Below, in pieces: positions 7,687-14,872 of a stretch of DNA of 17,899 nt. Numbering within the stretch: position 1 is the first letter of the stretch; each line of letters starts with the position of its first letter. The position numbers and the translations under genes are program-made. Source of the DNA: UMGS1696 sp964430105. GTDB lineage: Bacteria > Bacillota > Clostridia > Oscillospirales > CAG-272. A model generated the notes under the pieces. That model saw only the letters and a program-made list of their open reading frames with translations, was not told where the DNA came from and made no database searches. The stretch is taken from NCBI GenBank assembly GCA_964430105.1, contig CAYSEF010000042.1, positions 1 to 17,899 of the forward strand, given 5' to 3'.

Positions 7687-8127
7687 ATGAATAAATATAC
7701 GAATGCCAACATCGTTTTTTCCAAGTTTTCGAGAGATTATATTGGACTGAAAAAGGATCTTCCTATTCGCCCAAGCGAGATGGGGCTTCTAAATATCGTC
7801 AGCCATAAAGAGGAAAATTTCACGCCTCTTATGCTCTCTGAAATGATTGGTGTTTCAAAGCCGATGATTACTGCACACATTCAGATTCTTGTGGAAAAAG
7901 GGTATATACAAAAGGAAGCATCAGATGAAGACAAACGAAGCTTTTTTGTCCGCCCGACCGAAAAGGGGAGAGAACTTGCCAAAGAATTTGAAACAAGACA
8001 GAACGAATACTTGAAAACGATAGAAGCAAATATCGGAGAAGAAAAATTTGATGAACTGATTCGTTTACTTGACGAAACCCAAAAAATATTTGAAAATATG
8101 AAAGAGGTACAATATGAAAGAACTTGA
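7687..8127 (+). CDS. MarR family transcriptional regulator
   Basis: This is a 146-residue winged-helix regulator. The helix-turn-helix runs from about residue 46 (TPLMLSEMIGVSKPMITAHIQILVEKGYI), and the wing carries the MarR hallmark D-E-D-K-R-S near residues 80-85. The N- and C-terminal helices would form the dimer interface. It has no cysteine at all, so it is not a thiol-redox sensor of the OhrR kind, and a small-molecule ligand is more likely. The start at 7687 follows the previous stop by 10 bases and has an AAGG element; an upstream in-frame TTG lies inside the previous gene and has no support. The gene overlaps the next by 14 bases. It most likely represses its own operon through the palindrome at 7189-7201. 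Confidence 0.9.
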   Translation: MNKYTNANIVFSKFSRDYIGLKKDLPIRPSEMGLLNIVSHKEENFTPLMLSEMIGVSKPMITAHIQILVEKGYIQKEASDEDKRSFFVRPTEKGRELAKEFETRQNEYLKTIEANIGEEKFDELIRLLDETQKIFENMKEVQYERT

Positions 8128-8521
8128 ATTCTACCCAAAGCATCCGTCAGATTCCAAAACGCATATTATCGAAACTACTGCTATGCCAATTCTTTCACAG
8201 AATACACCGTTTGATGCAGAAGTACTTTGTGAAGAGTTTAGCTCAGACTCTGAAAAATTCTATGCGAAGTATGTAGATAAGCGTTTTGAGGTCACTGGAA
8301 TTGCAAAGAAGGTCGGTCCCGATATTCACAACAAACCTTCAATTGAACTGTCAAACAGCGCAACTGGCCAGACCTATGCACTTGTAATTTTTCCGACAGA
8401 CGACCATTATAGTAAGGTTGCCGTTGGGGATAGAGTGGTTGTTCGTGCAAATTACCTTGTTATGAGCAATTACTATGGCCTTGTGATGAAATTCAGTGAA
8501 CTTGTTGAAGTAGAAAAATGA
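8114..8521 (+). CDS. OB-fold protein, tRNA_anti-like family
   Basis: This 135-residue protein has, from about residue 48 to the end, a five-strand OB-fold pattern: KYVDKRFEVTGIAKKV, a polar insert, TGQTYALVIFP, VAVGDRVVVRANYLV and a closing LVMKFSELVEV. It resembles the tRNA_anti-like family, whose better-known members are often lipoproteins. Here there is no signal peptide or lipobox, so it is probably cytosolic. Its role is unknown; it could bind a ligand or nucleic acid. The ATG lies 14 bases inside the end of the MarR gene, and its own stop overlaps the next start by 4 bases (ATGA), so translation is probably coupled with both neighbours. A regulatory partner of MarR or an accessory to the hydrolases are both possible. 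Confidence 0.7.
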   Translation: MKELEFYPKHPSDSKTHIIETTAMPILSQNTPFDAEVLCEEFSSDSEKFYAKYVDKRFEVTGIAKKVGPDIHNKPSIELSNSATGQTYALVIFPTDDHYSKVAVGDRVVVRANYLVMSNYYGLVMKFSELVEVEK

Positions 8522-9498
8522 ATAAAGTAACATTAAATTACCCGTTATTTGACGGAGAAAAAATCATTGAAAATGCTTCTGTTACTGTTGAAAACGGTAT
8601 TATCACTGCTGTAGGCGAGGCTGGAAACGTAAATAATGACTGCTTACTCATGCCGGGGCTTATAGATGCCCACACACATATGACAAGTACATATCAGATT
8701 TCAAAAATGTTGAAAAGCGGTGTTGTTGCTACTTGTGATGTTTGTGCACCGAGCGAGCTTGTTGTTAGTTCCAAAGAGTTTACGATTATATCTTCCGCAG
8801 GCATGACTATGGGAACGCTTAACGGCAAGGCATATGTCAAAAAAGCAATCGATAGCGGAGCAAAGTATATCAAGGTTTTGCTTTTCGAGCCTAATCTTAT
8901 GCCAAAGTCAGCACTGAAAAGCATTTGTAGCTCATCGCATGAGCAAGGACTCAAGGTAGCAGTTCATGCAACAAGCTTAAAGGCGGAGAGAATGGCGGTT
9001 GAATGTGGTGCGGATATTCTTCTTCACGTTCCAATGAAGGAAGAATTACCTGAGAGCTTCGCTGAGGAAATCTCTGAGTGTGGTATTGCAGTTGCTCCAA
9101 CGCTTGTAATGATGGAAGCCTTTTCTCTTAGCGAAAGAAACGGATATCTTCCGGAACACTATAAAAATGCAGAAAATGCTGTTCGTACTCTTCATAAATG
9201 TGGCGTAACCATTCTTGCTGCAACCGATGCGAATGACGGAAGCTTTGCACCTGCTGTTGATTATGGAACATCTATGTATCGTGAAGCTGAACTTTTGTAC
9301 AAAGCCGGACTAACGCCTATTGATGTATTGTCAGCTGCAACGAGCAAAGTTTGTAAGGTGTTTGATATTAACAAACTTGGCTCTGTATCTGTTGGTAATA
9401 GAGCAACGCTTATCCTGATTGATGGTAGGGCAGACAAAAGTATTACAAATATTAAGAATATCAAACAAATTTGGATCGATGGGGAGCTAAGATTATGA
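8518..9498 (+). CDS. Metal-dependent amidohydrolase (amidohydrolase superfamily)
   Basis: This 326-residue protein is a TIM-barrel hydrolase of the amidohydrolase superfamily, related to imidazolonepropionase-like and prolidase-like enzymes that cleave C-N bonds in rings or amides. The metal-binding set is complete: H52 and H54 (LIDAHTH), K119 (KYIKVLLF, the candidate carboxylated lysine), H150 (VAVHATS), H170 (ILLHVPM) and D237 (AATDAND). A small beta-sandwich is formed by residues 1-48 and the C-terminal GSVSVGNRATLILIDG segment, as in the family. It is somewhat shorter than typical members (about 380-420). The ATG overlaps the preceding stop (ATGA), and the following gene overlaps its own stop in the same way. 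The substrate cannot be read from the sequence. Confidence 0.88.
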   Translation: MNKVTLNYPLFDGEKIIENASVTVENGIITAVGEAGNVNNDCLLMPGLIDAHTHMTSTYQISKMLKSGVVATCDVCAPSELVVSSKEFTIISSAGMTMGTLNGKAYVKKAIDSGAKYIKVLLFEPNLMPKSALKSICSSSHEQGLKVAVHATSLKAERMAVECGADILLHVPMKEELPESFAEEISECGIAVAPTLVMMEAFSLSERNGYLPEHYKNAENAVRTLHKCGVTILAATDANDGSFAPAVDYGTSMYREAELLYKAGLTPIDVLSAATSKVCKVFDINKLGSVSVGNRATLILIDGRADKSITNIKNIKQIWIDGELRL

Positions 9499-10484
9499 AA
9501 ATAATAACTGTCGAAGAGCATATACCGCTGAAAACTCTTAACAAAGCACTGGCTAAATATCCGTCAGAAGATGCTATGCGTACTTCAGCTGCAGCTTCGC
9601 CTGAGCTTCCGTATTTTCCTGATGCAGAGTTGTATGGAAGTATAAAAAAACGTCTTGAGAACATGGATAAAAATGGTATTACAAAGCAGATTCTTTCAGC
9701 TCCCGTATGCACACAATTTTTGCCGGAAAGTGAAGCGAATATTGTAAGTGAAGCCAATGATGAGCTGGCTGAGATCGTAAAAATGCACCCCGACCGCTTT
9801 GGTGCGTTTGCAACGTTGCCATGGAAAAATATAAATGCCTCGGTCAAAGAACTTGAAAGAGCGATTACAAAGCTTGGTTTTCAAGGGATAGTACTCGCAG
9901 GAAGAGCTTCAGGTGAAGATGCATTTCTCGATGATGAAGCTTTTCTTCCGATTTTAGAAGAAGCGGAAAGACTTAATGCACCGATATATATCCACCCTGC
10001 ACCGCCTATGACAAGTGTTCAGAAATGCTATTACGATGGTCTTGGTGAGCGACTCAGCGCAAGGCTTTCTCTGTATGGCTGGGGTTGGCACAATGAGTCG
10101 GGAGTGCAGATTTTACGATTGATTCTCTCAGGTGCTTTTGAAAAGTTCCCGAAATTGCAGGTCATCGCAGGTCATTGGGGTGAGATGGTGCCGTTCTTTC
10201 TTTCGCGACTCGATCAGGCGCTACCAAAATCGGTGACCGGACTTGAACGAACCATAACAGAAACATTTAAGGAAAATGTGTATGTCACGCCAAGCGGAAT
10301 TTTTGACTATCCACAGCTCAGATTTTGCATGGATGTGCTTGGTGTAGACCGGATTATCCATTCCGTTGACTATCCGTTTATTTTGAACGATGATGCATTG
10401 TCATTCGTCGAAAATGCATCGATAACGGAATATGAAAAAGAATTGATCGCATATAAAAATGCAGAAAAATTATTTAAAATGTGA
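9495..10484 (+). CDS. Amidohydrolase family 2 protein, decarboxylase/ACMSD-like
   Basis: This 329-residue metal-dependent TIM barrel belongs to the amidohydrolase 2 family, which includes 2-amino-3-carboxymuconate semialdehyde decarboxylase and gamma-resorcylate/dihydroxybenzoate decarboxylases. Family ligands are visible: the E-x-H motif at E7 and H9, H167 (IYIHPAP), and D292 (SVDYPF). H227 in AGHWGE is the likely catalytic histidine. HPDRFGAF near 98-105 and VYVTPSGIF near 262-270 are also typical of the decarboxylase branch. The ATG at 9495 overlaps the previous stop and has GGGGAG upstream. Paired with a second amidohydrolase and an aldo/keto reductase, it suggests successive ring-opening or decarboxylation and reduction steps on a cyclic or aromatic compound, which is inference. 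Confidence 0.88.
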   Translation: MKIITVEEHIPLKTLNKALAKYPSEDAMRTSAAASPELPYFPDAELYGSIKKRLENMDKNGITKQILSAPVCTQFLPESEANIVSEANDELAEIVKMHPDRFGAFATLPWKNINASVKELERAITKLGFQGIVLAGRASGEDAFLDDEAFLPILEEAERLNAPIYIHPAPPMTSVQKCYYDGLGERLSARLSLYGWGWHNESGVQILRLILSGAFEKFPKLQVIAGHWGEMVPFFLSRLDQALPKSVTGLERTITETFKENVYVTPSGIFDYPQLRFCMDVLGVDRIIHSVDYPFILNDDALSFVENASITEYEKELIAYKNAEKLFKM

Positions 10485-10497
10485 AAGGGAAATTGTT

Positions 10498-11466
10498 ATG
10501 GCAGACATAAAGAGACTCGGACTTGGCTGTATGGGTATGTCAAGTCGCAGAAATCCCGAAAATTCAATAAAAACCATCCACAAAGCACTTGACAGTGGAA
10601 TTACGCTTTTCAACACTGGCGAATTCTACAATGCAGGTGAGAGCGAGATGATAGTTGGAAGAGCTATGCAGAGTGTGCCGAGAGATAGCTATTTTCTGTC
10701 GGTGAAATTCGGTGTATTACCTCAACCCGGTGGCGGTATTTATGGACTTGACAATAAGCCTTTCGATATCAAGGGTCACCTTGCATATTCGCTTGCAAGA
10801 CTTGGTATGGACTATGTTGATTTATATCAGCCCGCGCGCCAGGATACCGAAATACCGGTGGAAGAGGTTGTAGGTGAGATATCAAGACTTGTAGAAGCGG
10901 GCTATGTTCGTCACATCGGTCTTTCTATGGTCGATGCTGAAACGCTTCGTCGAGCATGTAAAGTGCACCATATTCATACAGTTGAAATGTCTTATTCTCT
11001 GATCGATCGTGACATCGAAAATGAGCTGATAGACACAGCAAAGGAGCTTGGTGTCAAGGTGCTTGCATTCGGTACTGTTGGACATGGATTGTTTGCAGAT
11101 AATGTTCTTGAAAGCATAGAAAGCGATCCACGCTCTGCAAGAGGTATGCTTTCTCATGAGCACAGAGATACCAATCTTCCGATGATAAAAGCTGTTAAAG
11201 CGATTGCCGATGAAAAGGGTATCGGGCTTTCACAGCTGGCACTTGCGTGGTCTCTTGCTAAATATAACCATGTACAAAGCCTTGTTGGAACAACAAATCC
11301 AGAACATTTGCAAACTGCTATTGATGCTCTAAATATAGAATTCACTGATGAAGACATCAAAAATATTGAAACAGCTATACCCGCAAATAAGTTTAGTGGA
11401 ACAGGAATGCGGAATTTTCGTTTTACCAATGGTAAGATGTCATTGTTTACACCATCACAAATGTGA
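10498..11466 (+). CDS. Aldo/keto reductase with altered catalytic tetrad
   Basis: This 322-residue protein has the aldo/keto reductase barrel, an NADPH-dependent carbonyl reductase fold. Seen are LGLGCMGMS at the start, LARLGMDYVDLYQPARQD, VEEVVGEISRLVEAGYVRHIGLSM, and the C-terminal coenzyme-loop region ALAWSLAKYNHVQSLVGTTNPEHL. Tyr44 (general acid) and Lys70 are present, but the usual Asp of the DTA motif is Asn39 (FNTGEFY) and the usual His of the YxxH position is Ala113 (YQPAR). I think a subgroup of the family shares these changes, so it need not be inactive, but its reaction may differ. AAAGGG precedes the ATG at 10498. It follows the previous stop by 13 bases and is the last gene of the operon; no clear terminator is seen after it. 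Confidence 0.88.
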   Translation: MADIKRLGLGCMGMSSRRNPENSIKTIHKALDSGITLFNTGEFYNAGESEMIVGRAMQSVPRDSYFLSVKFGVLPQPGGGIYGLDNKPFDIKGHLAYSLARLGMDYVDLYQPARQDTEIPVEEVVGEISRLVEAGYVRHIGLSMVDAETLRRACKVHHIHTVEMSYSLIDRDIENELIDTAKELGVKVLAFGTVGHGLFADNVLESIESDPRSARGMLSHEHRDTNLPMIKAVKAIADEKGIGLSQLALAWSLAKYNHVQSLVGTTNPEHLQTAIDALNIEFTDEDIKNIETAIPANKFSGTGMRNFRFTNGKMSLFTPSQM

Positions 11467-11767
11467 CAGAAATAATAAGGCAGAGTGTGATACAATGATA
11501 TAAGAATTAAAATGAACACACTTGCAGGGTATGGTGGCTTTTTCAATGTAAGATTTATGTTGGAGATTGCCCGGTTGCTTTTGTATGGGGGACTATTTTG
11601 AAAATGATGTTCACCAAGAAGCAGATCACCGACTATGAACAACTCTGCCACGACAGAAACAACGGTCGGTTACTGCCTCTCCTTGATGAACCGTGGTTTA
11701 TCGGTGAAACCAATTTCTGACGGTATAATTTACTGTAGCGGAGTAACCCTGAAAGGAGCATATCAAC
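11467..11767 (+). other. Intergenic region with short coding remnants
   Basis: This 301-base gap separates the aldo/keto reductase from the two-gene cassette. It has no long gene but holds two short plus-strand frames that look coding: 11557-11601 (MLEIARLLLYGG and two more residues) and, directly after it, 11604-11720 (38 residues starting MMFTKKQITDYEQLCHDR). The second uses GC-rich third positions unlike the native operon and resembles the start of small proteins I associate with Clostridia integrative elements, but this is memory, not proof. An extended -10-like TGATACAAT is at 11488-11496 and a lone TATAAT at 11724-11729, so the cassette promoter is probably in this stretch, though no good -35 box accompanies either. 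Confidence 0.5.
11604..11720 (+). CDS. Possible small or truncated ORF, mobile-element-like
   Basis: A 38-residue frame begins MMFTKKQITDYEQLCHDR, continues with NNGRLLPLLDEPWF and ends at a TGA at 11718-11720. Its codon choice (ATC, CTC, TGC, GAC, GGT) is more GC-rich than the flanking operons. It has no clear ribosome site. It may be the surviving head of a gene from an integrative element rather than a functional small protein. Confidence 0.3.
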   Translation: MMFTKKQITDYEQLCHDRNNGRLLPLLDEPWFIGETNF

Positions 11768-13210
11768 ATGAGCAATGCATTGGTCAAAAAGGATATTTAT
11801 CTTGACTTGAGCATAGATGATGACAGATTTGATTTTGCCACATCTATCGATGATGCTTTGGTACAAGCAGAATCAGAACTGGTTGTAGTAAACGAAACGA
11901 TTGAATCCATCAAAGAACTCAAGCCACAATGTGATAAATTGGATTATATTTTGGCTGCAAGTTCTGGTGCCCTATGCGGAATTATTGACGTATTCCTTGT
12001 GGAAAAAGCAGGTGAATCGCCTCTTGGTGACATTACCGATAAATGGTTTGCAAACAGGACAATGGATTTCGCAAAGCTATGCCACCCGGATAAGAAAAAA
12101 TTTGACAGCCTCGATTCAGCACTTCGGTTCTTGGAAAAAGAGTTCAAAGTCCCATATGATCAGACTGGGCTTGGTGATGCCGGATGCGCCGTCTTGGGTA
12201 TGAATGCCAAGAACCATCATTTCAAGTCGCTTGCTCATAACCCCAGTTTGATGGGACTGTTCTTTTCAATATTGGATCAATTTTCTAACACATCTCATTT
12301 TATATCGGACGGACGGTCTATTTCTTTGCAGCAAGCAGATGAGAGATGGGAATTGCAAGGTAGAAACATTCCAAGCAAATTATTTTGTGGTTTTGTGAAT
12401 TGGTTTGGGCACCTCATGTCGGATGTGTCTGGCTCTAATTCCAGCGCCAAAGCCGAAAATCGTGGAATGGGTATTCCGTCACCCTTTTGGACCTGGACGA
12501 ACGACATAATCGCAATGAAAGCGAAATTAGGGTTAAGCGTTTCCGATACAAACAAGGCTATGAACGAATTAGCATTGGAGATATTTGAGAAAGGTTATGA
12601 CACTCGTTTTCAGACTGCACAGGCTATCCCTGTGTTTTTGAATGAACTACTCGTACGCCTTATCTACGCAACCAGGCGTCTGTTTAGATATTTCACTGAG
12701 ATACCTAAAACAGAGCACTCTTTCAAACTTATGTGGAAGAATTGTGAGCCGTTCTCAAATCCTACAGTAAAACGAATGTTGACTGTCGCACACGGCACCT
12801 TCTGCTTAGTTGATGCAGGAGATGCTGTAGGCAGAGTGTTTGTAGACGGTGGTGGAACTTTTGATGTGATCGAATTGGTTCTGCGTCTCAATATTGTTGG
12901 TGTCGGTCGGTTTGCCATTTCGTTGTATGGCGAAACAAAACGCACTATTTCTTATGGCAGTGCAAAGAGAGAGGCTGATTTTGCGAGCAAGGAAATCACA
13001 ATTGTTGAGAATTACATAGAGGGGTTAAAGATTCTGTCTGTAAAATATGACGATGCTAGTCTGTTGACATTTGTTGCCGATTTCAAAAAGAGTGGTGCAT
13101 ATATTGAAGCATTCGGAAAATCAGCACAATTAGCAGAGTTACGCAATGTTCCTACCAACCGGGTACTGAAAAGCAAGGCGGATATTGACAGATACTTTGT
13201 AGGGAAATGA
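11768..13210 (+). CDS. Unrecognised 480-residue protein, first gene of a two-gene cassette
   Basis: I do not recognise this family. The protein starts with an acidic stretch (DLSIDDDRFDF), then a helical segment (about 28-55) and a mildly hydrophobic stretch near 60-78 (YILAASSGALCGIIDVFLV). A cluster of histidines and acids follows: H149/H150 and H156 (HHFKSLAHNPSL), H177, and GHLMSDVSG with H215 and D219, then GMGIPSPFW at about 233-241. This spacing faintly recalls membrane-bound metal-dependent hydrolases of the YdjM type (HxxxD followed by Gly-x-Val/Ile-Pro), a weak hypothesis only. A basic amphipathic stretch LLVRLIYATRRLFRYF is at about 294-309. GAAAGGAG lies 9 bases before the ATG. 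The stop is separated by one base from the next ATG, so both genes are surely co-expressed. Flanking remnants of mobile DNA suggest horizontal acquisition. Confidence 0.85.
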   Translation: MSNALVKKDIYLDLSIDDDRFDFATSIDDALVQAESELVVVNETIESIKELKPQCDKLDYILAASSGALCGIIDVFLVEKAGESPLGDITDKWFANRTMDFAKLCHPDKKKFDSLDSALRFLEKEFKVPYDQTGLGDAGCAVLGMNAKNHHFKSLAHNPSLMGLFFSILDQFSNTSHFISDGRSISLQQADERWELQGRNIPSKLFCGFVNWFGHLMSDVSGSNSSAKAENRGMGIPSPFWTWTNDIIAMKAKLGLSVSDTNKAMNELALEIFEKGYDTRFQTAQAIPVFLNELLVRLIYATRRLFRYFTEIPKTEHSFKLMWKNCEPFSNPTVKRMLTVAHGTFCLVDAGDAVGRVFVDGGGTFDVIELVLRLNIVGVGRFAISLYGETKRTISYGSAKREADFASKEITIVENYIEGLKILSVKYDDASLLTFVADFKKSGAYIEAFGKSAQLAELRNVPTNRVLKSKADIDRYFVGK

Positions 13211-13211
13211 T

Positions 13212-14321
13212 ATGGCTAAAAAGATGACAAAACTTCAATTAGCACAGAATAAGGCTGAGGCTGCTGCGAAGAAGACAAATCAGAAAATAAATGAATTAGG
13301 CCAGCATACGGGTGATCTCTATGCTTCGCTGACTACAATTCAGGAATTGTTTGATCGCATTCGAAATGTGCCTAAAGAAAACAGCTTAAAATATGAAAAT
13401 CTCAAGGCAATCAGAGTGAACTGGCAGCAACAAGCGGAAAAAATCGAACTGGAGTATAGAAGGGCTGAAGTCAAAACTGCTGGACAGGGAGCCGCAGGAG
13501 TCGGTGCTGGAGTCGCTGTTGTTACCTTTGGACCAACCGTGGCTATGGGAATTGCGACAACTTTCGGTGTTGCATCTACAGGAACAGCTATTTCTGCTTT
13601 GAGTGGTGCGGCTGCTACTAATGCTGCCTTAGCTTGGTTGGGTGGAGGTGCTTTGGCAGTTGGCGGGGGTGGAATGGCTGCCGGAAGTGCTTTCCTTGCA
13701 CTCGCCGGTCCTATTGGTTGGACGATTGCCGGCTTGTCAATTGTTGCAAGCGGTCTGGTGTTCTTCAAAAACAAAGGCGATAAGGAGAAATTGGAGAATG
13801 TTTACACACTCATCAGCGATAGGGATGTCAAGTCCTATGAACTTGCGATTGTCGAACTGAGTGAACGCATCAAGAGAATTATTGATGAAACAGGGAAGTT
13901 GGAAGAAGCTGTTATCAAAATCGAAACTTTTGGTACGGATTACAGCCAAATGACTGAAGAACAGCAGTACGAATTGGGTGCATATGTAAATCTCATGGAA
14001 GCTGCTACAATGTTGCTCGTCAATCCTATTTTGGGTCTTCAGCCAAAGTTTTCCGAGCAAGATTTCGACAAAGTGTGTGAGGTCGAAACTGAGACATTCA
14101 GAAAATATTTCAAAGCTCACAAAAATATGGTGGTTTCTATGGCGAACCTGCTGTTTGAGATTACTCTCGATGAGAAGGATAAGGAACTCCTTGCCAAGTC
14201 TTTGCGAAAAAATAAAGAGTTCCTATCTTCTTTCCGGATGACTAAGAACGAGTTTGGTGTGGAAGACATTACTATGATTGAACGGGCATTGACTCACAGA
14301 TACAAATTTAGAACCTATTAA
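13212..14321 (+). CDS. Protein with glycine-rich hydrophobic core, putative membrane-inserting partner
   Basis: No confident family is assigned to this 369-residue protein. The architecture is plain: a charged, Lys/Gln/Glu-rich helical or coiled-coil arm (residues 1-88), a block of about 95 residues almost without charge and dominated by Gly, Ala, Ser, Thr and Val (about 90-186, e.g. LAWLGGGALAVGGGGMAAG near 140-158), and a second charged helical arm (187-369). This helical-arm, hydrophobic-insert, helical-arm layout resembles helical pore-forming proteins and other glycine-zipper membrane-inserting proteins. There is no signal peptide, so it would act from inside the cell. It starts one base after the upstream stop and is followed directly by a strong terminator. 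With its partner it may form a toxin-like or defence unit, which is inference. Confidence 0.88.
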   Translation: MAKKMTKLQLAQNKAEAAAKKTNQKINELGQHTGDLYASLTTIQELFDRIRNVPKENSLKYENLKAIRVNWQQQAEKIELEYRRAEVKTAGQGAAGVGAGVAVVTFGPTVAMGIATTFGVASTGTAISALSGAAATNAALAWLGGGALAVGGGGMAAGSAFLALAGPIGWTIAGLSIVASGLVFFKNKGDKEKLENVYTLISDRDVKSYELAIVELSERIKRIIDETGKLEEAVIKIETFGTDYSQMTEEQQYELGAYVNLMEAATMLLVNPILGLQPKFSEQDFDKVCEVETETFRKYFKAHKNMVVSMANLLFEITLDEKDKELLAKSLRKNKEFLSSFRMTKNEFGVEDITMIERALTHRYKFRTY

Positions 14322-14470
14322 CGAAAATACTTCTCACCGCCGTATTGGTAGTGAGAAGTATTTTTTACTCTTATGTTCGGATTTTTTTGTTCGGTCTTGA
14401 ATGTGAACTGTACATCGTTTTTTCCACGGACGGTCACAAAGTCCACCAGTTCGCACCAAGTGGTGAAATG
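14318..14470 (-). pseudogene. Probable C-terminal remnant of a site-specific recombinase
   Basis: On the minus strand an open frame of 50 residues without a start follows a TAG at 14473-14471. It begins HFTTWCELVDFVTV and goes on to KNDVQFTFKT (about 14470-14384). This matches my recollection of the tail of large serine recombinases in Clostridia integrative elements (W-x-x-LVDFVTV, then D-V/I-R-FTFK-D-GTE). The usual GTE end is lost, and the frame runs on through the cassette terminator to a stop at 14320-14318. It is a fragment at best and cannot encode an active enzyme. Its presence marks the neighbourhood as former mobile DNA. Confidence 0.4.
14324..14366 (+). terminator. Strong intrinsic terminator of the two-gene cassette
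   Basis: A perfect 14-bp stem (14324-14337 with 14351-14364) and a 13-base loop end in six T, 3 bases after the stop codon of the upstream gene. The A-run on the other side would also give a U-tract on the minus strand, so it may work both ways. Confidence 0.9.
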
Positions 14471-14808
14471 CTATTTTTTTAAGAAAGATAAAAACACAAA
14501 TGAATATCATGTACAATGAAGATTTACAAGTCTTCAAGCAAGATTTTCCTTGTGTTGTAAGATTGGATAAAGAAAGTATAATCTTTGAAAACAAAGAAGT
14601 TTTTTTGTTGGATTGATGTATAACAAGCTTCAGAGCATGGAATATATGTCTGAACAGAATTTTATGGGTAAATACCATACTTTCTTGCTACTCATTTTAA
14701 TTTGCTTTGTGAGAACACGGTATGATTGAAACAATACTCGAGCATAACAATTTTTGAAGGATCTCAGGAGCGACAAGCATAGAGGTGAAGGAAAATTGGC
14801 AGAATAAA
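14471..14808 (+). other. Intergenic region with two small overlapping frames of unknown nature
   Basis: No recognisable gene is present. Two short plus-strand frames look more coding than chance. 14500-14616 encodes 38 residues (MNIMYNEDLQVFKQDF and a charged tail ending FLLD). 14616-14729 starts in the TGATG overlap with the first frame's stop and encodes 37 residues with a hydrophobic stretch (TFLLLILICFV). A third fragment around 14750-14802 reads KDLRSDKHRGEGKLAE before a stop. None has a good ribosome site. They may be gene debris left by recombination, or tiny peptides. Confidence 0.3.
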
Positions 14809-14846
14809 CAAAAAACGAGCTAAAATCTTTCGATTTAGCTCGTTTA
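14809..14846 (-). terminator. Terminator of the tRNA-Pro transcript
   Basis: A 12-bp stem (14813-14824 with 14834-14845) with a 9-base loop lies about 27 bases after the tRNA 3' end. On the minus strand it runs into TTTTTTG, a suitable U-tract. Confidence 0.8.
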
Positions 14847-14872
14847 TTTGTGCGTTTTTTATTTAACGCTAA

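Noticed and set aside
11154..11651. A 165-codon minus-strand frame spanning the end of the aldo/keto reductase and the gap
   Set aside because: It mostly mirrors the reductase gene, has no recognisable domain, and shows no ribosome site at its start.
13340..13774. A 144-codon minus-strand frame opposite the Gly/Ala-rich block
   Set aside because: It arises from the GC-rich codons of the plus-strand gene, has Pro/Ala-rich low-complexity content, and has no ribosome site; the plus-strand gene is clearly the real one.
14334..14678. A 114-codon minus-strand frame after the cassette
   Set aside because: It is a mixture of unrelated composition running through the terminator hairpin; the recombinase-like similarity is in a different frame.
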